In this document: positions 1 through 10,002 of the stretch, in pieces
How positions within the stretch are numbered: the first letter of the stretch is position 1
How the letters are laid out: every line of letters starts with the position of its first letter
Origin: Piezodorus guildinii
Lineage: Eukaryota; Arthropoda; Insecta; Hemiptera; Pentatomidae
Assembly (NCBI GenBank): GCA_023052935.1
Contig: CM041294.1
Span: forward strand, 17,056,635 to 17,120,634
Direction: 5' to 3'
DNA length: 64,000 bases
The notes under the pieces: model-generated
Databases searched by the model: none
The model's input: only the letters and a program-made list of their open reading frames with translations
What the model was told of the DNA's origin: nothing
Program-made: the position numbers and the translations under genes

Positions 1-424
1 GGACACTGTAGGGCAGGATGTCATAGGTTTTCGACGAAGGGTAAAATTAATTTGTTGGGATTTATTAGAATTGATTTTAATTCTCCAATTCTGACACCAT
101 ACCTCAAGGTCTCTGATGTGGGAGATTGGAGAGTTTGAGAAGCAATTTTAGGTTCGTTATTAACCGATAACACGCAAGTGTCATCGGCATAGGTAGAAAG
201 GAATGGGTTGGGATGGGTTGGGATATCAGCTGTATAGACTGTGTAAAGAATGGGTCCTAGGATACTACCTTGAGGAACCCAGCAGAATGGGTGAAGAGAG
301 ATGAATAGGAACTATTGTGGTTTATTTTGAAGGATCTTTCAGAGAGGTAAGACTGGATAATTGGGAAGTATGTAGGAGGAAGGAATTTACGGAGTTTGTA
401 CAACAGTCCCGGGTGCCAGACTAA
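1..424 (-). pseudogene. Jockey-type reverse transcriptase fragment (family A-prime), runs off window start
   Basis: Read on the minus strand this gives the RT palm region: a WHPGLLYKLR-like segment near 424-385, SYLSERSF-like residues near 340, a PQGSILGPIL-like stretch near 285-245, the catalytic YADD box near 200-185 and the start of the thumb towards position 1. Several frameshifts and stops break it, so it is a dead fragment. The same segment order occurs at 8704-9626, 38277-39140 and 60835-62215, which defines the A-prime group. RT would copy the element RNA at the target site. Only the middle of the protein is present, and the C-terminus lies beyond the window edge. Confidence 0.8.
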
Positions 425-1249
425 TATATTTTAAAATTAAAACAGTGGAGGAACTTAAAGTATACTATAAATAGAGGTGAATAAAAAATAAATGTGATGG
501 ATCAGAATCAATTTTAGAAATATTCTAGTGCTAAAAAACACAAAAACATATAACTATTCTTGTTTCTCGCAATAGAGACTTTCTCATTTATGAATAGTCA
601 CTTATGGAGATAGTCGAATACTCAAATTAAAAGTATGGAGTTATTTTACTAAAGTACTAAGACAGTATAGCCAGTATATAAAACATTGATAAAATTGTTT
701 TTGGAATAATTCAAAAGGAATACATTTCCTGTAGTATCATAAGTACCCATTTAAAAAGTTGTTGAATTTCAAAGAATATTAAAAAAAAAAAAAAATGATC
801 TTAATCCGGCAGTAATAAGTTTTTCAACATATAAACAATACACTGAAGCATATTGAATTTCATATGTTTTTTTTTTTGTACAGATACCCTTGGAAAAATA
901 TTTAAAGTTTATTTGATTTTGAAAATTATATTAAGCGGCTAATGACCTTTTCACTATTATAACTCAGAAGAACTTAGTTCTAGAACCAACCCTACGAGAA
1001 ATCGTGTTTTCTTAAATTTTCAGCCACGAATGGGATTAATTATAGCGAAGTTATATGTCATATTGCTTCTACTACGGTAAACGTATACCTATATACATAG
1101 GTCATTCGACAAAAATGAAATATTTGCTAGCAGTGACGTGGGTAACAGCTATTATTATTAAAACTGGAAAAAATGGGCTTGAAATTTTTCTAAAAGTTTC
1201 GTATTTTTGTTTTCTTTTTCATCACTTTATTCAACTCACCTACCTATGA
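425..1249. other. AT-rich stretch without recognisable gene
   Basis: AT-rich sequence with A and T homopolymers (for example near 781-796). A short open frame of 64 codons at 1055-1249 has no recognisable motif and looks like chance. Nothing else seen. Confidence 0.5.
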
Positions 1250-1605
1250 CATCGCCAGTTTATCAGCGCCGCAGGAGAAGGAACAATGCGAGGTCTTCTT
1301 GAGGTAGATTTCCATTGGAAGAGGCCCCATTGTATAGGGCCATCCGTCAGCCTCCGCCCGCGCTCGATAATTTTATCAAGGCTGCCGCGGGTGTTATGAG
1401 CCCTGGAGAACATCCATCAAAGGGCTGACAATGCTGGAGGAGGCAGCTCCTTCGCAGCTAACGTATGTGCTTCGGTTCTCTTGTCTTGAAGGACTTGGAG
1501 GTGATGCATGGCGTCTTCTCGCGTGTCTTCTGAGGGCTGTTGGTCTTCGATCGCTCCACTTCTGATGGAAGGAGGATCTGGCACTTGAAAGTCATAACTC
1601 ATTCC
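1250..1605. other. GC-richer unassigned island
   Basis: A sharp shift to balanced base composition against AT-rich surroundings. A 61-codon frame on the minus strand (1417-1602) has no motif that I recognise. It could be an old repeat, an exon or a regulatory segment. I see no second copy in the window. Confidence 0.35.
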
Positions 1606-1824
1606 TCTGAAAGCTAAGCTTTTCAGGTCCTACAACAGTCCAATAATTAAGCTCGAAGTTGCTGACTAGAAAAAGCGAGACACTGTAACATATTTTTTTG
1701 TCCATCTTAATCATTATTATTATTAAAATGTTAAAAAAAAAATTTAGTCTTGAAAATGGGGAAAAAGCCCCGAAAAGTTGACTACTACATATGAAAATTT
1801 GTGTAACAATGAAAATAAAAAAGA

Positions 1825-2445
1825 TTACATCTTCCTTTTTCTCCAATGTTCTTTCATCTTACTGGACTGTTCCTCCTGCTCTTCCTTTGTCCGTTTTCTC
1901 CCCTGTTTCTTTGTTTTTCCTGTAAGAACCCCAACTTCTTTTATTTTCTTCCCGAAAAGCTCTCTATCTAAGCAGTCTATTTTCTTGATTTTTAACCTAT
2001 CGAGCTCCTCTTTTATTCGCTTTGCATAACCACCCACATTCTTATAGCCTAGAACTTTGTCAAAAATCTGTTTGTTCATTCTTACCATATGTCCATAAAA
2101 CCTCAGTCTCCTAGTTCTGATGACTACTTCAAGGTTTTCCAAATTTCTATATATTTCTTCATTGGATTTTAGCCTGTAACCCTCTTGTGTTATTTTGGGT
2201 CCATGAAGCCTCCTAAGATTTTTTTCTCTCAATCTTGAGAAATTTCTCAAGACTCGGAAGGCCAACTGTTTCCATACCATACAATATTGTTAGTCTTACT
2301 ACTGTACAGTAGTGCCTTATTTTTGCATTGGAGGATAAACTTTTCTTACTGTACAACCTTCTAGTTGCAAAGTACAGACTTTCTAGTTTGGCTAATCTTT
2401 TATCTAGGCCTGCTTTATCTATCCCGTTGTAGCATATTATCTCCG
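1825..2445 (-). pseudogene. RTE-like non-LTR retrotransposon, RT C-terminal region
   Basis: On the minus strand, from about 2445 downwards, the reading is NGIDKAGLDKRLAKLESLYF, then KIRHYCTVVRLTILYGME. A frameshift follows near 2280 into a 151-codon frame containing RRLHGPKITQEGYRL, SNEEIYRNLE and RRLRFYGHMVRMN, ending in a basic tail KMKEHWRKRKM. The pattern LYG.E followed by a ..YRLRSN..LY and R.LRF.GH..RM block is typical of the C-terminus of RTE-like and craniofacial-development-protein-2-like RT proteins. N-terminal endonuclease and palm are missing. A related basic tail occurs at 45606-45870. Dead fragment; the clade call is an inference from motif style. Confidence 0.7.
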
Positions 2446-3019
2446 GTAAGGATTTGGAATTTTTGGTTACTTTTATTTGTCCATATTATTTGTCCACAAT
2501 TAAATAGGTATGGGCATTTATTGACGTGAAGAAAACCCAGTTCCTAAACGCAATAAAGAAATGTATATTGGAAGAAATTATAAATGCTGATTGCTACTCA
2601 TTAAATATTTAGTAATGATGTGGTGGTTCTGGCTGTATGGAGAGCTCCAGTTTAATGTATGGAGGAAGCTTAAAATATTATTTTAATTTTTTAAATAGAG
2701 TTTTCTTTACTTTCACTTTTTTTTTATTGATATTTACAACTGATATAAATATACTAGTATATGTGAACAACACGATAATATGCTTGATAAACTATTGTTA
2801 AGAAACTGTCTTGTTTTATCACTATAATATTTACTTACGTCGGTAGTTCTCGGACAGCATATTTTGCCTATGAGTTTACCCAAGGTAGGTAGATATATGA
2901 ATCCCGATATAATTTTTTTATGTATAATATTTTATCAAAAAAAATACTATATAAAATAATTATTATTTTACACAAAAAAATAGAAATTTCACAGTAAGTA
3001 TCAAGTTCAAAGGCATTAA
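2446..3019. other. AT-rich stretch, no gene seen
   Basis: AT-rich, with A/T runs and no coding signal or recognised repeat. Confidence 0.45.
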
Positions 3020-3292
3020 AAAAGAAAAACCCTTTACCTCTACAACCCCTTAAATGTATTAGGTTCAGTACTTAAGATTTGTATTGTTTCATGACCGCCA
3101 GGTTTCTTCTCTCATTTTTGGATACCCACTTTATACAGGCTGGTTATGCCCCAGTAGGGTATTAATACCTCAGGGTCGCTCTACGGTGGAAATAACAAAA
3201 TAAATAATTCTGCCTAATAAATAACAAAATAAATAATACGAACCCGGGACCTGGAAAACAGTAGACTAATGCTCTACGCAGACAACGCCACT
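3020..3292 (-). repeat. SINE-1, degenerate copy
   Basis: Read on the minus strand, this shares a tRNA-like head, a middle segment with a data-matching TATAAAGTGGGTA-like block, and a tail ending in a CTAATACATTTAAGGGGTTG-like region with the clean copies at 30692-31002 and 52592-52913. The internal B-box survives as CCCGGGTTCG. The copy is shortened and carries an internal repeat of an AATAAATAATAC-type segment, so it is old. Confidence 0.75.
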
Positions 3293-3305
3293 CCCAAACA
3301 ATCCT

Positions 3306-3386
3306 TTAGTCACCTGATAGGTTCGATCCTGCGACCTTGGGCATGAGAGCCATTTGTGCTAACCAATACACCACAGGTGACCTCTG
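3306..3386 (-). repeat. tRNA-like head of SINE-2 type
   Basis: Minus-strand reading begins GGTCACCTGTGGTGTATTGG, continues with GTTAGCACAAATGGC and has a B-box-like GGATCGAACC. The layout matches the tRNA-derived head of the SINE-2 copy at 42199-42479 (GGTCACC, TGGTTAGCA, GGTTCGAAC). It directly abuts a SINE-1 relic. There is no body after the head and cloverleaf pairing is imperfect, so this is not called as a functional tRNA. Confidence 0.6.
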
Positions 3387-5090
3387 TTTTAATACATACT
3401 TATTTAAAACCTTTATAGTGATTAATGTACTGTGTTACTTATTGATTTTCAGATCCCGGTTTAGAGTGCGGCTTTGGCAGGTTAATTATTTAATTTCTTA
3501 TGTCAGATGAGTGTCTATTGAGATTCCTAGATCCTTTTGTCGGCTTATGTATGTTTCCTGTACGTAATTCGAGGTTAAGTTCTGCGGCTGGGCGTGATCT
3601 CTCTCTTTAATCGCCTCCTTGATTTTCGCCTAGAAATAGAATAATTACTATGTATCGAATTCAAACCCTTCCTATGTTGTATTGGTCCATGTTTTTTCTT
3701 TTTTTTTTCATTCTAAATATTAAATAGAATAAAAAAAAAAATGGTTCATATTCTAGTCATATTTTTCAGTTCAACGAACCAAGGTAAATTATCGTGTCAA
3801 ATATATAATTGAATGAGTAAAAAATTAATATGTATTTTCCTTCTACAGATATTTACTTTTAATTTATAACTGTATTTTCAAGATTAGAGAGAAGTTTAAT
3901 TAAAATATCCTGAAAGCTGACCGATGAGGTGTTAAACGAGAGTTAGCTATCAGCTACCGGTTCCCAAAACGTTGATTGATTGCAACAAAATGATCTTGAT
4001 TCAGTAACGTTGGGTAAATAAATAAATATTTTTATTTATTTTCGAATGTTTCACATTCATTAAAAACCCCTTAACCTTCTTGAATATTTAACAATTATAG
4101 AATAATATGCGTTTATCGATGGATATCCGAATATTATTTATAAATTACTATTTAATATGCTTTTTTGAGGAAATATCCATTTTAATATAAAAATACTACT
4201 CTAGTGTGTTGTTTCAATACAATAGATTCAGAGTAATGAAACGTAAGTCACATCATTGGACACGGATATGTAATTGTTATTAAAGCACATGTGAGTTTAA
4301 TTTATTATGGGTCACAGCTCGTTCGGTTCATGTCAATACAGACGTCAACATCTGAAATTGAATACCTGTCTAATGTGTTACATGCATCCAATTTGAATAT
4401 GATCCATCTCGCGGATTTTAGAAGGTGATCATGTTACATCGCTATTAATTTATGATGGTATAATCTAATCCAATTCTGTATTTATAGCATATTTCAAATT
4501 TAGTACTAAAATATGAAAATTAAATGTAAAAAAAAAAAAAAAGATAAATCATCCAGGCCCTTGACAGTTTTCAAACCATTAACCTTTAATCTAATTATCT
4601 ATTTGAAATTAAAATAGCCAAATATGTATTATATAGAAAGTTCGTTTGTAATATATAAACATAATGTAAATCCGAAGCATATAATATTAAAGCAACTCAA
4701 ATTGAGAGTAAAAATTATTTATGTACATTATGTATATTTAAAAAACTATTACATGATGTATAGAAATTAGTCCGAAAAATGTCGTAAAGTGGTAAAATTT
4801 TAGGTTGCACACATTTACACAATCACTACTTTAATGCCACAGAAGCTAATGAGAGTATCCTATGTACTTCAATTATGATGGATAAAATATCGTAAAGTAT
4901 AGTTTATCATTTTCGAATCCGATTTTCAAACAAAGTATCTAATCTTAGTTCCTCTGAGTCATAGAAACTAAGTTTTACAAAGTGCTTCTGTGTGTCTCAC
5001 TCAAAAAGAAAAATCGTGCAAAACCTTTATACATAAAATGATATGTATATATTTGAGAGTTTATAGGAACAACTTTACCAAAATCGTCTT
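3387..5090. other. AT-rich intergenic DNA
   Basis: 1.7 kb of AT-rich sequence with scattered homopolymers (for example near 4524-4541). No frame with a recognisable motif, no RNA gene and no repeat copy that I could match elsewhere in the window. Confidence 0.45.

Positions 5091-5093
<3 letters not shown>

Positions 5094-5163
<70 letters not shown>
5094..5163. repeat. (TA)n microsatellite, about 70 bp
   Basis: An uninterrupted alternating TA tract of about 35 units. Open frames read through it on both strands as Tyr-Ile repeats. These are artefacts of the repeat. Confidence 0.98.
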
Positions 5164-5168
<5 letters not shown>

Positions 5169-5199
5169 ATATGAACGTCTTTTCTTCAATATGAATGTT

Positions 5200-5450
5200 T
5201 CCTCAACCAAACTCCTGCCTAGCGGTCTGAGAAAATATGGATGAGTATGGAAGTTCCATCTGTGAGGTAAGAAGAAATAATTAAGAAGTATGAAGGAGAA
5301 GGGAATCGCCGGAGTTTGTAAAGCAGTCTTAGGTGCCAAACTCGATGAAAAGCCTGTTCAACGTCAAGAAACATACATTCCTTGCTCCAATTTGGCAGAC
5401 GTTACGTCTACCACACGGTAACACTGTTGTATAGTAGAATGGGATGTTCG
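5200..5450 (-). pseudogene. Jockey-type RT fragment (A-prime group)
   Basis: Minus-strand reading from 5450 gives a HSTIQQCYRVVD-like segment, then the region of RT palm motif A in broken form, then APKTALQTP (corresponding to the WH.GLLYKLR stretch elsewhere) and a SYLTDRSF-like end. It is interrupted by stops and frameshifts and followed on that side by the TA microsatellite. It corresponds to the RT part just upstream of the segment seen at 1-424. Dead. Confidence 0.65.
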
Positions 5451-5534
5451 GTCTGATACTTTAAACAGATTTTATGATAGAAATTCGGTTACATTAAAAA
5501 AATCACCTCTACATAGTGTCTACTGTTATATATA

Positions 5535-6733
5535 TTTGGTTGTTTGTCATGTAATGTCCGTTTTTTATAGTTTCTGAAATACATAAAGGAATTTAGACAA
5601 CTTCGTCAAAGGAAAACTTTTTGAAAATGATGATCAAGTGAAAAGTGCATTTTCAGATTTTGTTTCACTTCAAAGCTCAGAGTTTTTCAGTTTGGGGATA
5701 AAAAAGTTGGTGTCACGTTGGGAAAAATCTGGTGCGGGCAACACACGACTTTCACTTACCTCGATTTTTAAAATCAATGAAAGAATTTTCAAATACAGTT
5801 AGAGATAAAAATACGTGAAACTATTAAGGAATTAATCAAATTGAATTTATATAGAAACATGTGTTTTATTAAAAAATCTATTATATTATTATCTAAAATA
5901 ATCAGTTAGTTTTATCTTCTTATCATCACTCTCTATTAACTTTTAAAAGCTTTTGTATGAGATGATATTTTTTCTACAATCTTTAGCTTTCCAACGGTAT
6001 ATCATACATGTATATTACTGCTCTTATGTTCAAAAACGAAAAATTTCATTAAAAAAATATTTTTTCTGTTTTCTCCTTTAGTTGGGTATCGAATTTATTC
6101 AATTTATATATTTACCTGTTTTTCATCAGCGTTAACAAGATAATCTAGTTATTATTATTGAATCTAAAAAATTAAAGGTACTTTAGGAGAAGAAAATTTA
6201 AAATATCGGCATTTAAGCCCTGTCAGACCATTTTTATCCAAATAAAACCTACATGATATTAAAGCCCAATAAATTTTACATCAATATAGCGAGTTTAATC
6301 AAAATCGTCGGAACCATTTTCGAGAAAATCGAAAAAAGGTGCAAAATGCATGGTTTAAAGTGCCTCTTCTGTTAAGCTCATTTTGATGTAACAAGTTTTG
6401 TCACGTCTCGGGCGTATAGTTGTGTTAAATATGAAATTTCAGTTTCATAGGACTTAACGTTTCTGCCCGGGAGTTACCACACACACAGACCTTTTTGCGG
6501 GACTTGGTTATTTGGACTCAGGGGATCCTAAAAACGTGTATTTCCGTTGAAAACTGGAATTAGAAAATTTTCACGATCGCAATACTTCCCCTTACTATAT
6601 ATAGTAAGTGAAAGTAAAAATGTGTAGAAAAAGAAGGTAAATACTTCGAATAAAATTATCTTGTTTTCATGTCGTATTTTTAATAAAAATTCTTTACCTT
6701 GAAAACGGACATTTCTTGTGACACAACCCAATA
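5535..6733 (+). mobile_element. Deleted mariner copy interrupted by a Helentron-like insert
   Basis: The left end matches the mariner terminal inverted repeat (TTGGTTGTTTG and AATGTCCG), and the right end carries AAAACGGACATTTC and ACACAACCCAA. After about 45 bp of the 5' end the sequence jumps to the transposase C-terminus (frame encoding NFVKGKLFENDDQ-like residues at about 5590-5727). The 3' remainder resumes at 6621 with GTGTAGAAAAAGAAGG. The 892 bp between is the H element described separately. This copy has lost nearly all of the transposase and cannot code. Flanking TA dinucleotides fit mariner target choice. Confidence 0.9.
5729..6620 (+). mobile_element. Helentron-associated (HINE/DINE-like) element, copy H1
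   Basis: Starts CTGGTGCGGGCAACACACG with a 12-bp sub-terminal repeat ACTTTCACTTAC at 5748-5759. Ends with an 18-bp perfect palindrome (6591-6608) overlapping the inverted copy GTAAGTGAAAGT at 6604-6615. A CA/TG microsatellite lies internally near 6475-6490. No coding region. Sub-terminal inverted repeats, a hairpin just inside the 3' end, an internal microsatellite and no clear long target duplication match the published description of Helentron-associated interspersed elements. That assignment is inference from structure. The boundaries are supported because the insert splits a mariner whose unsplit copies show the empty site. Confidence 0.75.
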
Positions 6734-6739
6734 TATATA

Positions 6740-7175
6740 TACTACACTACGGTTAAGTTCGGTAGTACGTTAATATGGGATGAATAGACTACTTCTCGGC
6801 TCGTTTATAATATTACAAAGTTACAAGGTGGCACACTAATAAGGAGACTGATCACTAATTAGTGAGCGGATGAAGGAGGGAGGATATATCAGGAGGATGT
6901 GAGCCTATTCACTAACACCCTCTTACACACCTCTCTTGATTAATCTCCTCTGCACCAGGTTTTCCCACCAGCTTCTGATTTGCTTAATATGATGAGGGTA
7001 ACCTGATAAGCTCTCTTTAGCTGTGTTGATAGAGGAAATGCTGCTCCCGGTGACTGTGTCGAAACAATGATATTCAAAGTTTAATAAAATTTAATGAATT
7101 TCACTGTATCTTTGGTAAAAAAAAAATTAAGACAGTTTGGCAAAAATTAAGGCAGCTTAATCACTTAATTAATTC
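6740..7175. other. Unassigned sequence, moderately complex
   Basis: More balanced composition than the surroundings from about 6820 to 7060. No open frame with motifs and no second copy seen. Confidence 0.35.
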
Positions 7176-7182
7176 TTCAAGT

Positions 7183-7385
7183 ATGTCCCTTCGACTGAAG
7201 ATATCAATATATAAGGACATTGTACGCGTCCAACTCTGTTATATGGTGCTCCACTCTTTTCGCATGTTGCTAAGTCGACCGAAAAACGTTTACAATCCAA
7301 AATGGCGTACTGCGGAAAGTTGTAAAAGGAACTTCATTTCAAAGATCCAAAACCTCAAGAATTCACGAGGAATTAAAAATTGACA
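7183..7385 (+). pseudogene. Jockey-type RT C-terminal fragment
   Basis: The frame begins with LRLKISIYKDIVR, corresponding to the K..IYK.IIRP block of Jockey RT thumbs. A frameshift near 7235 leads into a LCYMVLHSF/LYGAPLFSHVAKSTE-like stretch, then KRLQSKMAY. Only about 65 codons remain. A related scrap is at 35830-36010. Confidence 0.6.
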
Positions 7386-7389
7386 AACT

Positions 7390-8185
7390 TTCCGAATTCG
7401 TTACTAAGAGAAATAATTATTAATTAATAACTTATTAACAATCCGATATACAGTAAGAATAATACAGAAGGTGTTAGTTCTGGATTACCTCAACGATGGC
7501 AGAATATTAAGATTTAGCTTTTAGTATTAGGTTAAGGTTCTACTTAAACCAAAAGGTGAGCCGCATCACCTCATTATAGATTCATAGAATATAATTATAT
7601 ATTACAGAGATTATAGAGATATCTGACATCCTTAAAATCCATAAATGCAGAAAAAGGAGAAAATTCAAAGACTAAGCTTTTAAGAAGGGCTAACAAAAGG
7701 GGCTATAAAAAAAAAATAAATAAAAAAATTGAATTTTACTTTAACTTAGATTTAAATGGGAAAGTATTAAAGATATAAATGTTTCCAAATACGAGTTTTA
7801 AACGGAAATAATCAGGCTTAAGGTCCCCTGATTTTTTATTATAATGATTTCTTACATAATAATTTTTTCTATTAGAATCTTTACAAACAAGCTGGATATA
7901 GATTCAGAGGAATGTTAGTTTATGTTTTAAAACAGTTACTACAATATTAGTTTTCTTCCTTTCTTTTTTTTAGAATGTATAAGACCGAAAGTTATAATTA
8001 TATATTTCGATGAATTTATTTTAAATTATTGGTACCTGATACAATAACGTACGCTATATACGTATGTTCCAAAATATTTCTTATCACAACAAAATACAAG
8101 TTCACAAATTTCTTAAAAAAGCTTTCTGCATCACCGCATCACCTTCTTAATCGAGATTGATAGTTTAAATTTACCAATCCTTACA
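7390..8185. other. AT-rich stretch, no gene seen
   Basis: Low-complexity AT-rich DNA with poly(A)/poly(T) runs. No motif recognised. Confidence 0.45.
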
Positions 8186-8189
8186 ATAG

Positions 8190-8472
8190 GCCAGCCTAAA
8201 GAATTAACTTCTAGTTACCTTCTGATCACACTCACTAGTTGCATTTTCAAGTTATTGGAAGGAATAATCGCAAATCATTTAAAATGGTTTATTTGAAGAA
8301 TTAATATATTAAAAGATTGGAAAAGTGGCTTTCGGTCTAGAAGATCGACATCAGACAATTTAATAAAGCTAGAAACTGACCTTTTAGGAGCCCTTAGACA
8401 GAAAAACATTCTAGCTGTCTTTTCGGATTTTGAAAATGTGTTTAAATCTGTAAATCTTACTAGATAGACGCT
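8190..8472 (+). pseudogene. Non-LTR RT fingers/palm fragment, distinct family
   Basis: Plus-strand reading gives a YRPITLTSC-like start in worn form, KLLEGIIANHLKWF, then after a stop KSGFRSRRSTSDNLIKLE and LAVFSDFENVFKSVNL, i.e. RT motifs 2 and A (F.D.E.AFDSV). The wording differs from the A, B, C and D families in the window and recalls R1/CR1/Jockey-like RTs that carry RSTSDNL. It breaks off where an A-prime fragment begins. Confidence 0.65.
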
Positions 8473-8473
8473 C

Positions 8474-8703
8474 AAACCTTCCACTTAGCTACAAAAGGCT
8501 CATCTACATGACCATCATAAGGCCTATATGGACTTACGGATTTGAGCTTTGGAGCTCTACTAAATCATCGTATCCAATCTTCACAATCCAAAATCCTTCG
8601 TAAAATCCTCAACGCTCCTTACTTTGTCACAAATAAAATCATCCATAAAGACCTAAATGTTAAATATGTTGCTGATTTGGCCAGAACCAGATATCAATCC
8701 TTG
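8474..8703 (+). pseudogene. A-prime Jockey fragment, RT thumb/C-terminus
   Basis: Encodes a worn copy of SNLPLSYKRLIYMTIIRP, then WTYGFELWSSTK, QSSQSKILRKILNAPYFVTN and KDLNVKYVADLARTRYQS. The same protein stretch occurs again 700 bp downstream in the next copy. It is cut at 8703, in mid-domain, by the start of that copy. Confidence 0.8.
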
Positions 8704-9626
8704 GCAGGATGGCAGGTGTTCCTCAAGGCAGTATTCTAGGACCCATCCTTTACACAGTTTATACAGCTGATATCCCATCCCATCCTAGCACTTTCCTTTC
8801 TACCTATGCTGATGACACTTGTGTGTTATCAGTCAACAACGATCCAACTATTGCCTCCCAAACTCTCCAATCACACATCAAAGACCTTGAAGTATGGTGT
8901 CAGAATTGGAGAATAAAAACAAATTCCTATAAATCCCACCAAATCACCTTTACTCTTCGTCGTAAACCTATGACATCCTGCCCGACAGTATCCTTCAATA
9001 ATACTCCTCTTGTCTGGGTTGAACAGATTCGATACCTAGGACTGCACCTGGACAAACGTCTCACTTGGAACCCTCATACAAGACTGAAAAGACAAGAAAA
9101 TGCCCGACGTTTTCGACTCTTCAACACTTACTGGACAAACGCTCTAACCTTTCACTTAAGTACAAAAGGCTCATCTACATGACTATCATCAGACCAATAT
9201 GGACTTACGGAGTAGAAATTTGGGGCTCTACTGAACCGTAAAATTCTTCCCGTCTCCAATCCTTGGAATTAAAAATCCTTCGAAAAATCCTCAATGCTCC
9301 TTATTTTGTCACAAATAAACTCATCCATAAAGACCTTAACGTTTCCTATGTTGCTGACTTGGCGCGAACCAGGTACCACTCCTTTCATGACAAACTCAAT
9401 TCCCACCCCAACCAACTAGTTTCAACCCTAGCTTTCTGTTCGATTCCTGATAATCCTCCGAGGCGTCTGAAAAGAAGATGGTCTCAAGACCTACTTGTTT
9501 AAAATAGTTACTGGAGTGCTACCGTTGGGTTGTTCCTCTACAAGTCTTTCTCATTTGATATTTCTTTTAGCATATTTACTTGTTGTAATATAAATTACAG
9601 TAAATTTCAATAAATTAAAAAAAAAA
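8704..9626 (+). mobile_element. A-prime Jockey copy, 5'-truncated, with 3' end and poly(A)
   Basis: Begins inside ORF2 at GVPQGSILGPILYTVYTADIP, runs through STYADDTCVLS (catalytic YADD), ITFTLRRKPMTSCP, RYLGLHLDKRLTWNPHTRLK, a frameshift near 9120, then LNAPYFVTNKLIHKDLN and PPRRLKRRWSQDLLV with a stop at about 9502. A 3' UTR of about 115 bp ends in CAATAAATT and an A tract at 9617-9626. 5' truncation inside the RT is the usual outcome of incomplete target-primed reverse transcription. It lies head-to-tail behind another A-prime scrap. Confidence 0.85.
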
Positions 9627-9639
9627 ATCTGTAGATAAA

Positions 9640-9960
9640 ACAAATATTTTGGGAAAATTGACGAAAATTGGGATTTGTGTTTCAACTGTTTCAATTCATT
9701 TCACACTTTTTAAGTAATAGAAGGTTTTCCTTGAAATCCAGCAGTGTTGTATCAGACGAATTGGAACAGTTTAGCGTTGCTCTACAAGGGAGCGTACTTT
9801 GTCCACTCCTATTTAGCCTGGCCATTGATGGAGTTGCTAAAACCCTTAAGTTCCCAGCTACAGCTTTAGTTAGTGATCTATGTGCAGAGTAAAGTTTCTA
9901 CGCATATACCTTATATTTTACAGGAATATCTATCTGGCATTACATCTTGGTTAGATCTCC
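9640..9960 (+). pseudogene. Non-LTR RT palm fragment
   Basis: Encodes FISHFLSNRRFS, KSSSVVSDELEQFSVALQGS (motif B with the usual P of PQGS replaced by L), VLCPLLFSLAIDGVAKTLKF and then a worn LVSDLC where the YADD region should be. It is broken by frameshifts. Family differs from A-D. Confidence 0.65.
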
Positions 9961-10002
9961 ACGGCTTTAGAATATCAATGCCCGAATCTTAGGCGATTCT
10001 GT

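Noticed and set aside
4990..5339. Open frames on both strands with long Tyr-Ile repeats
   Set aside because: They are translations of the TA microsatellite and have no other coding evidence.
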